DNA of 64,000 nt from Modestobacter roseus. Lineage in GTDB: Bacteria > Actinomycetota > Actinomycetes > Mycobacteriales > Geodermatophilaceae. Made by a program: the position numbers and the translations under genes. Positions 58,942 through 64,000 of this stretch are shown piece after piece (position 1 is the stretch's first letter; each line of letters opens with the position of its first letter). The stretch covers positions 2,294,001-2,358,000 of the forward strand of contig NZ_VLKF01000001.1 of the NCBI RefSeq assembly GCF_007994135.1, given 5' to 3'. The notes under the pieces are model-generated. The model made no database searches. It saw only the letters and a list, made by a program, of their open reading frames with translations, and was not told the DNA's origin.

Positions 58942-59459
58942 GCCTGGGCCTCCGCCGGCTGCGCCGCCGGCTGGTCGGCCGGCTGGTCGGCCGGCTGGTC
59001 GGCCGGGTGGTCGGCCGCCCACTGGATCGACCGGACGATGGTCGCGTAGCCGGTGCACCGGCAGATCTGCCCGGAGATCGCCTCCCGGATCTGCTGCTCG
59101 TCCGGGTGCGGTTCGCGGTCCAGCAGCGCCCGGGCGGTGAGCAGCATCCCCGGGGTGCAGAAGCCGCACTGCAGCCCGTGCTCGGCCATGAAGCCCTGCT
59201 GCACGGGGTCGAGGGTGGCGCCGTCGGCCAGCCCCTCGACGGTGGTCACCTCGTGCCCGTCGGTCATCACGGCGAGCACCGTGCAGGACTTCACCGGTTC
59301 GCCGTCCAGCAGCACCACGCAGGTGCCGCAGTTGCTGGTGTCGCAGCCCCAGTGGGTCCCGGTCAGCCGCAGGTCGTCGCGCAGGTGGTGCACCAGCAGC
59401 ACCCGGGGTTCGACCTCCCGGGTGACCTCGGTGCCGTTGACGGTCGTGGTGATCTGCAT
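58938..59459 (-). CDS. coxS: Aerobic CO dehydrogenase, small (2 x [2Fe-2S]) subunit
   Basis: A 173-residue iron-sulfur protein, ATG 59459. The plant-ferredoxin-like cluster is held by GCDTSNCGTCVVLLDGEPVKSC and the second by LQCGFCTPGM plus ICRCTGY. The C-terminus beyond residue 150 is a low-complexity repeat of Ala-Asp-Gln-Pro encoded by 12-base units, so the protein is longer than usual. It passes electrons from the Mo site to the FAD subunit. Confidence 0.93.
   Translation of the reverse strand: MQITTTVNGTEVTREVEPRVLLVHHLRDDLRLTGTHWGCDTSNCGTCVVLLDGEPVKSCTVLAVMTDGHEVTTVEGLADGATLDPVQQGFMAEHGLQCGFCTPGMLLTARALLDREPHPDEQQIREAISGQICRCTGYATIVRSIQWAADHPADQPADQPADQPAAQPAEAQA
58969..59016. repeat. 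Four 12-base tandem units inside coxS
   Basis: GGCTGGTCGGCC occurs three times perfectly (58969-58980, 58981-58992, 58993-59004) and once with one change (59005-59016). It encodes ADQP/ADHP repeats in the CoxS tail. Length is a multiple of three, so the frame is kept. Confidence 0.88.
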
Positions 59460-59460
59460 G

Positions 59461-60333
59461 TCAGCTCCCGGTGGAGGCGCGCTGGACGGCCCGCCGGAGG
59501 ACCCGGCGGGTGAGCTCGTCGGCGAGGTGCCGCTTGTAGTCGACCGGGCCGCGCTGGTCCTCGGTCGGGTCGCTGGCCTCGGCGGCCAGCCGGCCCGCCT
59601 CGGTGACGGCCTGCTCGCTCGGCGGTCGACCGACGAGGGACGCCGCCGCCTCGGTGGCCACGCCCTCCAGGCCGAGTGCCGTCAGCCCGATGCAGGCGTC
59701 GGCGACGGTGCCGTCCTCGGCGAGGGTCACCGCCGCCCCGGCGGCGGCCACCGCCCAGTCGCCCACCCGGCGCTCGACCTTCTCGTAGGCGCTGGAGGAA
59801 CGGGGGACGACCGGGAAACGGATCTCGGTGACCAGCTCGGACTGCTCGCAGGCGCTCTCGTAGGGGCCGCGGTGGAACTCGGCCAGCGGCACCGCGCGCT
59901 GGCCCGCGGGGCCGGTGATGAGCACGTCGGCGCGCAGCACGTCGCAGACGGTGGTCAGGTCCTCGGCCGGGTCGGCCTGGCACAGCGAGCCGCCGATGGT
60001 GCCGCGGTTGCGCACCAGCGGGTCGGCGATGACGCGCTCGGCGTCGTGCACGATCGGGAAGAGCCGGCCCACCAGCGCTGAGTCCAGCAGCGTGGCGTGC
60101 CGGGTGAGGGCTCCGACCCGCAGCACCCCGGGCTCCTCGACCACGAAGTCCAGCTCGGCGAGGCCGTTGATGTCGATCAGGCAGTCCGGCCGGGCCAGCC
60201 GCAGCTTCATCATCGGCAGCAGGCTGTGCCCGCCGGCGACGACGCGGGCCTCGGGGCCGTGCCGTTCCAGCAGGTCCAGCACGTTGCCGACGCTCTCGGC
60301 CCGGACGTAGTCGAAGGCTGCTGGGATCTGCAC
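59461..60333 (-). CDS. coxM: Aerobic CO dehydrogenase, medium (FAD) subunit
   Basis: A 290-residue flavoprotein, ATG 60333, first gene of the operon. FAD motifs AGGHSLLPMMKLRLARPDCLIDI and NRGTIGGSLCQADPAEDL are exactly those of CoxM. It is one base from coxS. The gene order M-S-L followed by maturation genes is the canonical cox arrangement. The product feeds electrons to the quinone pool. Confidence 0.92.
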   Translation of the reverse strand: MQIPAAFDYVRAESVGNVLDLLERHGPEARVVAGGHSLLPMMKLRLARPDCLIDINGLAELDFVVEEPGVLRVGALTRHATLLDSALVGRLFPIVHDAERVIADPLVRNRGTIGGSLCQADPAEDLTTVCDVLRADVLITGPAGQRAVPLAEFHRGPYESACEQSELVTEIRFPVVPRSSSAYEKVERRVGDWAVAAAGAAVTLAEDGTVADACIGLTALGLEGVATEAAASLVGRPPSEQAVTEAGRLAAEASDPTEDQRGPVDYKRHLADELTRRVLRRAVQRASTGS

Positions 60334-60384
60334 GGGGACGCCCCCTCGCTGGCGGACCGTCGACGGTGACGGCCAGGTGGGCGG

Positions 60385-60413
60385 ACCTTGTCGCCGCGCG
60401 CCAGGGGTGTCAA
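60385..60413 (-). promoter_or_regulatory. Promoter of the cox operon
   Basis: Minus strand TTGACA (60408-60413) is a perfect -35, followed after 17 bases by CAAGGT (60385-60390), a poor -10. A good -35 with a weak -10 and an upstream palindrome fits activator-dependent transcription. Confidence 0.5.
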
Positions 60414-60420
60414 TGTCGAC

Positions 60421-60436
60421 ATAACCACTCGGTTAT
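60421..60436. promoter_or_regulatory. Palindromic operator between coxM and the LysR gene
   Basis: ATAACCACTCGGTTAT is a perfect 6-4-6 inverted repeat, AT-rich against a GC-rich background, centred in the divergent cox/LysR spacer just upstream of the cox -35. This is the expected form and place of a LysR-type recognition site. Confidence 0.68.
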
Positions 60437-60492
60437 GAGGTGCTCGACGGTGACTCCTCGATGACGGCGCCCCGCCTCCCCGGGGCCGTGCC

Positions 60493-61455
60493 GTGACGCT
60501 CACCCAGTTGCGCACGTTCGCGCTGGTGGCCCGGTTGGGCTCGCTGCGGGCCGCCGCCGCCGAGCTGGGGGTGAGCGAACCCGCGGTCTCCGCTGCGCTC
60601 GGCGCGCTGCGCACCGACCTGGGCGACCCGCTGTTCGTCCGGGCCGGCGGCGGGATCGAGCTGACCCCGGGCGGGCAGGCGCTGGCCGCCTACGCCGGGG
60701 AGATCGTCGGGCTGGCCGACCGGGCCCGCCGGTCGGTCACCGCGGCGACCTCGACCGTCGGCCGGCGGCTCCGCGTGCTGGCCAGCGCGGCCTGCGAGGA
60801 GCACGCGGCCGGGCCGCTGATCGACGCCTTCACCGCCCGCGTGCCCGGGGCGGCGGTGGACGTCGTCCGCGGCGACGCCGCGGCGATGGCCACCGCGCTG
60901 GCCGAGGACCGCTGCGACCTGACCCTGGGGGTCCGGCCACGACCGGTCCCGGGCGTCGACTCCGTGCCCTTCCTGCGCTACCAACGGGTCCTGGTGGCCG
61001 GTGCTCGGCACCCGATCGCCGCATCCGGACCGGTGCCGCTGCCCGCGGTGCTGGCCGAGCCGTGGGTGACCGGCCCCGCCGGGCTGGAGGACGGCAGCGC
61101 CGAGCGGTGCTGGGCGGCCGGCCTGCCCACGCCACCCCGGCTGGAGCGGCACGACAGCGAGGCGGACGCGCTGGCCGCCGTCCTGGCCGGTCACGGGGTG
61201 CTGCTGGCGCTGGCCCACGCGGTCCGCGACGAGCTCCGCCGGGGCACGGCGGTGGTGCTGCCGGTCGCCGGCACCCCGGTGCGTGACCTGTGGTGGGTGA
61301 CCGTGCCCGGCCGTGCGCGCGCGACCGGACCCGCGCACGCACTGCGCCGGTTCCTCACCACCCCGGATGCCACCACCGCGTTGATGTCCGGCAGCGGGCG
61401 GAGCCGGCCCCGCCCGCGCCCCACCGTGCGCGTGGCCCTGTGGAGCCGTCAGTAG
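60493..61455 (+). CDS. LysR-type regulator, probable activator of cox
   Basis: A 320-residue LTTR, GTG 60493. Winged helix TLTQLRTFALVARLGSLRAAAAELGVSEPAVSAALGALRTDLGDPLFVR (1-60), linker helix, and the periplasmic-binding-like effector domain (about 90-290). The last 20 residues are basic. Divergent placement from coxM and the palindrome between them suggest it controls the CO dehydrogenase operon in response to CO or starvation signals. Its 3' end overlaps the acidic protein gene by 7 bases. Confidence 0.86.
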   Translation: MTLTQLRTFALVARLGSLRAAAAELGVSEPAVSAALGALRTDLGDPLFVRAGGGIELTPGGQALAAYAGEIVGLADRARRSVTAATSTVGRRLRVLASAACEEHAAGPLIDAFTARVPGAAVDVVRGDAAAMATALAEDRCDLTLGVRPRPVPGVDSVPFLRYQRVLVAGARHPIAASGPVPLPAVLAEPWVTGPAGLEDGSAERCWAAGLPTPPRLERHDSEADALAAVLAGHGVLLALAHAVRDELRRGTAVVLPVAGTPVRDLWWVTVPGRARATGPAHALRRFLTTPDATTALMSGSGRSRPRPRPTVRVALWSRQ

Positions 61456-61778
61456 GCGGGTCCGTCCGGCAGCGGCTCATCGGCCGCGACCCGGTCGCTG
61501 GCCCGGGCGCCGACGATCGACTGGGCGCCGCCGGAGCCCGCGGCCGCCGGGTCGGGGTTGCCGGCGGGCCGCGACTCGTCCTCCCCCAGCACGACCTGGC
61601 CCCCGGTCATCTCCGGGTCGTCGCGCACCTGCTCGACCGGCGCGCTGCCCGGTGCACCGGGCAGGCCGTGCGCGTCCTCGATGGCCGATCCGGCCTCCGC
61701 GGTGCGGACGGCGTCGACGACGTCCTCCCCGCTGCGGGTGGGGTCGGCCGGGTCGCTGTCCGGGTGGGGCTGGGTCAT
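61449..61778 (-). CDS. Small acidic low-complexity protein, function unknown
   Basis: A 109-residue protein, ATG 61778 with GGAGG upstream. Composition is Asp, Glu, Ala, Gly, Pro, with almost no aromatic residues (PDSDPADPTRSGEDVVDAVRT, VRDDPEMTGGQVVLGEDES), so it is probably disordered. No family is recognised. The good start context supports a real gene. It is convergent with the LysR gene (7-base overlap). Confidence 0.5.
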   Translation of the reverse strand: MTQPHPDSDPADPTRSGEDVVDAVRTAEAGSAIEDAHGLPGAPGSAPVEQVRDDPEMTGGQVVLGEDESRPAGNPDPAAAGSGGAQSIVGARASDRVAADEPLPDGPAY

Positions 61779-61867
61779 CGGGTGCCTCCGCGCACGTCGT
61801 CGGGCTGGGCTGCCCCGGAGTGTGTTCCTCCCCGGCCCCGGTGGGCAACGTCCCCAGCGCCACGGAC

Positions 61868-61897
61868 TTGTTCTAGTCGACATAGAACAGTTAGCGT
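61868..61897 (+). promoter_or_regulatory. Promoter with embedded palindromic operator of the YtrA-type gene
   Basis: TTGTTC (61868-61873) and TAGCGT (61892-61897) are -35 and -10 with an 18-base spacer. The palindrome TGTTCTA-N7-TAGAACA (61869-61889) covers the -35 and spacer. The GTG start follows the -10 by 6 bases. This is the layout of a self-repressed, leaderless gene. Confidence 0.65.
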
Positions 61898-61903
61898 TGC
61901 GCC

Positions 61904-62257
61904 GTGCTCGTCCGCATCGACCCCACCTCGGCGGCACCGCTGCACGCGCAGATCTCCGCGGCGGTGCGGCGGGGCATCGCCCAGGGCGAGATCGCCCCGG
62001 GCGAGCGACTGCCCGGCGCCCGCGACCTGGCGGCGTCGCTGGGCGTCAACCTGCACACCGTGCTGCGCGGCTACCAGGAGCTGCGCGCCGAGGGCCTGGT
62101 GGAGCTGCGCCGCGGCCGGGGCGCGTCGGTGCGTGCCGACGCCGCCCCCGCGGTGGCCGCGCTCCGCCAGGCGGTGCACGCGCTGGTCGAGGAGGCGCGG
62201 CGGCTCGGGCTGGAGCCAGGCGAGGTCACGGCGATGGTGAGAGAGGCGATGTCATGA
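61904..62257 (+). CDS. YtrA-type GntR transcriptional regulator
   Basis: A 117-residue regulator, GTG 61904. A GntR winged helix (LHAQISAAVRRGIAQGEIAPGERLPGARDLAASLGVNLHTVLRGYQELRAEGLVELRRGRG) is followed by a short C-terminal helix of about 40 residues only, which defines the YtrA subfamily. These typically repress their own operon with a membrane or ABC transport partner. The next gene overlaps by 4 bases (ATGA) and encodes a membrane protein. A matching operator lies in the promoter. Confidence 0.86.
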   Translation: MLVRIDPTSAAPLHAQISAAVRRGIAQGEIAPGERLPGARDLAASLGVNLHTVLRGYQELRAEGLVELRRGRGASVRADAAPAVAALRQAVHALVEEARRLGLEPGEVTAMVREAMS

Positions 62258-63234
62258 GCGGTCGGGGGAACAGGCGGCTCCGGGAGCTGGCGGCGGGCGC
62301 GGCGCCGGTCGCCGGCTGGGCCGTCGGGGTGGCGCTGGTGGCGTCCTGGACGGCCGAGCTGCCGGCCCGGGTGGCGGTCCACTGGGGGCCCGACGGCCGG
62401 GCCGACGGGTTCGGCGGGCCGGTGTCGACCGTGCTGCTCACCGGGGTCGTCGCCGGTCTCGCCGCGCTGGCCACCGCCGGTGTGCTGCGCGCCCGCCGGT
62501 TCGCCGTCCCCGAGCGCCGGCTGCTCGTGGGCTCCGCGGCCGGCACGGCGTTCTTCTGCGTCGCGCTGCTGGTGGGCGCGCTCGCCGGTCAGCGCGGGCT
62601 GGCCGACCCGGCCGCCGCCCCCTCCCCCACGGTGCCCGCCCTGGTGGCGGCCGTGCTCGCCGTCGCCGGCGGGGCCGTCGTCGCCCGGCTGCTGCCGGCC
62701 GACCCGCCCGGTGCGGCCCACGCCCGCACCGCACCGCCGGCGACCGCCCCGCGGTTGCCGCTGGCCGAGGGTGAGCGGGCCGTGTGGTCGGGCTTCACCA
62801 CGATGCAGCCGGCCGGCCTCGCCGTGCTGGTCACCACCGGCCTGGTGCTCGGCGGGCTGGTCGTGGTCGGGGTCGCCCCCGTGCCCCTGCTGCTCGCCCC
62901 GGCCCTGCTGCTGGTCATCGGGCTGGTCGTCGGCAGCGCCCGGGTCTGGGTCGACGAGCGCGGGCTGACGGTCCGCTCCCCGCTGGGTCGCCCCACGTGG
63001 TCGGTGCCGCTGGCCGAGGTCGCCGAGGCAGGCGTCACCGACGTCCGGCCGTTCCGCGAGTTCGGCGGCTGGGGGTACCGGGTGGGCCGCGACGGGCGGG
63101 CCGGCATCGTGCTGCGCGCCGGCGAGGCGCTGGAGGTGACCCGGGGAGACGGGCGGCGCTTCGTGGTGACCGTGCCCGGTGCCGCCCAGGCCGCCGCGCT
63201 GCTGAACAGCCTGGCGACCCGGCAGCGCACCTGA
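62254..63234 (+). CDS. DUF1648-type membrane protein, partner of the YtrA-type regulator
   Basis: A 326-residue protein, ATG 62254, overlapping the regulator stop. Two to three helices around WTAELPARVAVHWGPDGRADGFGGPVSTVLL match DUF1648, followed by further membrane helices (to about residue 230), and the C-terminal part (about 235-326) is a soluble PH-like domain with VWVDERGLTVRSPLGRPTWSVPLAEVAEAGVTDV. DUF1648 proteins are often encoded with YtrA-like or SdpR-like regulators and linked to envelope stress or toxin immunity in Bacillus; the role here is unknown. Confidence 0.8.
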   Translation: MSGRGNRRLRELAAGAAPVAGWAVGVALVASWTAELPARVAVHWGPDGRADGFGGPVSTVLLTGVVAGLAALATAGVLRARRFAVPERRLLVGSAAGTAFFCVALLVGALAGQRGLADPAAAPSPTVPALVAAVLAVAGGAVVARLLPADPPGAAHARTAPPATAPRLPLAEGERAVWSGFTTMQPAGLAVLVTTGLVLGGLVVVGVAPVPLLLAPALLLVIGLVVGSARVWVDERGLTVRSPLGRPTWSVPLAEVAEAGVTDVRPFREFGGWGYRVGRDGRAGIVLRAGEALEVTRGDGRRFVVTVPGAAQAAALLNSLATRQRT

Positions 63235-63322
63235 CCGGCTGGTCGGCGCCGCCAGTGCACCCTGCCCCTGTTCGTCGCCGGGGACGAAGACCCGCCGTCC
63301 CCGGGAGCAGCAGGCTCGGCGC

Positions 63323-64000
63323 ATGGGCCGGCCACTGGACCTCGCGGACGTGCACTGCCTGCAGCTGCCCGACTCGCCCACCATCGCCCCGGACGGACGG
63401 CACGTCGTCTACGTGCTGCGCACGACCGACGCGGACGCCGACGCCGACCGGCGGGCGCTGTGGTCGGTGCGCGCCACCGCCGACGGCTGGGCGGCGCCCA
63501 CCCCGCTGACCCGGGGCACTGCCGACACCGCCCCCGCCTTCTCCCCGCAGGGTGACCGGGTGGCCTTCCTCCGCGCCGGTGACGGCCCGGCCCAGCTGCA
63601 CCTGCTGCCGGTGGACGGCGGGGAGGCCGAACGGGTCACCGCCCTGCCCGCCGGCGCCGGGGCCGCGGTGTGGAGCCCGGACGGTGGACGGATCGCGTTC
63701 ACCGCGCCGGTGCGGCCGGAGACGGACGAACACGACCCGGTGCCGGTCACCCGGATCGGCTTCAAGGCCGACGGCGTGGGGCTGCTGCGCGGCACCCGCC
63801 AGCACCTGCACGTGCTCGACCTGGCCACCGGTGAGGTACGGCAGCTGACCGACGGCGACTGGGACGCCGGCCGCCCCGCCTGGTCACCCGACGGCGCCCG
63901 GCTCGCCTTCGCCGCCGCGACCGACCCGGACGCCGACCTCACCCACCGCACCCCCGTGCACGTCATCGACGCCGCCGGGGGACCGCCCCGGCGGGTGGGC
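63323..64000 (+). CDS. S9 family peptidase (acylaminoacyl-peptidase-like), N-terminal part
   Basis: ATG 63323, runs off the right edge after 226 codons. The visible part is a TolB/DPP-type beta-propeller with repeats DSPTIAPDGRHVVYVL, APAFSPQGDRVAFL, AVWSPDGGRIAF and PAWSPDGARLAF. This is the N-terminal propeller of S9C prolyl-oligopeptidase-like enzymes; the alpha/beta hydrolase domain lies outside the window. No signal peptide is seen, suggesting a cytosolic enzyme. Confidence 0.82.
   Translation, partial: MGRPLDLADVHCLQLPDSPTIAPDGRHVVYVLRTTDADADADRRALWSVRATADGWAAPTPLTRGTADTAPAFSPQGDRVAFLRAGDGPAQLHLLPVDGGEAERVTALPAGAGAAVWSPDGGRIAFTAPVRPETDEHDPVPVTRIGFKADGVGLLRGTRQHLHVLDLATGEVRQLTDGDWDAGRPAWSPDGARLAFAAATDPDADLTHRTPVHVIDAAGGPPRRVG

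Noticed and set aside
1-64000. tRNA, rRNA, CRISPR array, IS element or prophage
   Set aside because: No clover-leaf, regular spaced repeats, transposase or phage genes were seen; gene order looks chromosomal throughout.

Overview
The window is about 73-75% GC, has no RNA genes that I can see, and is packed with short intergenic gaps, GTG starts and GTGA/ATGA overlaps. Together with a DUF222/HNH gene, DUF1206 proteins, an Acg-type nitroreductase, PASTA kinases and a form I CO dehydrogenase cluster, this points to a high-GC actinobacterium, most likely Geodermatophilaceae (Blastococcus / Modestobacter / Geodermatophilus type). The family assignment is inference from gene content, not a database match. 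Both ends cut genes: an S8 protease at the left and an S9 peptidase at the right.

Layout. 1-9.9 kb: truncated S8 protease, hemerythrin protein, SDR, two tandem PASTA Ser/Thr kinases, a formate/nitrite-type channel, a Xi-class glutathione-transferase-like reductase, an EthD-like protein and an unknown protein. 9.8-18.1 kb: relic of a mycothiol-dependent isomerase-type gene, ATP-grasp enzyme, MurJ-like flippase, ABM-like protein and GNAT acetyltransferase ending in the same CTAG, DUF1810 protein, HelD-like helicase, and an Acg-like protein behind a DosR-like box. 18.2-21.3 kb: a two-gene RsbQ-RsbP type stress-signalling operon. 21.4-27.4 kb: an OleT-like CYP152 P450, a HAD phosphatase, a 33-residue RanBP2-type zinc-finger microprotein, a Cys-tailed membrane protein running into a tandem repeat, and three consecutive DUF1206 membrane proteins closed by a perfect 27-bp inverted repeat.

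27.4-35.2 kb: STAS anti-anti-sigma protein, MetE-like methyltransferase, small proteins, a 978-residue sacsin/Hsp90-type ATPase, a free-standing miniprotein resembling a GyrA/ParC helical segment, a lipoprotein, and a DUF222/HNH gene whose HNH motif is replaced by a short repeat also present at 30.1 kb. 35.3-43.2 kb: an SDR, then a five-gene catabolic operon (SDR, amidohydrolase, acyl-CoA synthetase, MaoC hydratase, fused double acyl-CoA dehydrogenase) downstream of a PaaX-type regulator. 43.4-52.6 kb: two aldehyde dehydrogenases, a DEAD-box RNA helicase, type II NADH dehydrogenase, small membrane protein, hydrolase and a diguanylate cyclase.

52.6-60.3 kb: a complete form I aerobic CO dehydrogenase operon (coxM-S-L, XdhC-YHS, coxD, coxE and a coiled-coil companion) read leftward from a LysR gene with a palindromic operator between them. 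61.4-64 kb: an acidic protein, an YtrA-type GntR regulator with its operator lying in its own promoter, its membrane partner, and the start of an S9 peptidase.

Common threads: energy and redox metabolism (CO oxidation, NDH-2, formate/nitrite channel, Acg protein) and stress signalling (RsbQP, STAS, PASTA kinases, HelD). At least six genes show a TANNNT -10 element 6-7 bases before the start codon, which suggests leaderless transcripts. Strong hairpin terminators separate most convergent pairs. I did not find one wholly new multigene system. The strongest leads are the fused acyl-CoA dehydrogenase operon, the OleT-like P450, the RsbQP module, the GyrA-like miniprotein and the repeat-disrupted HNH gene.
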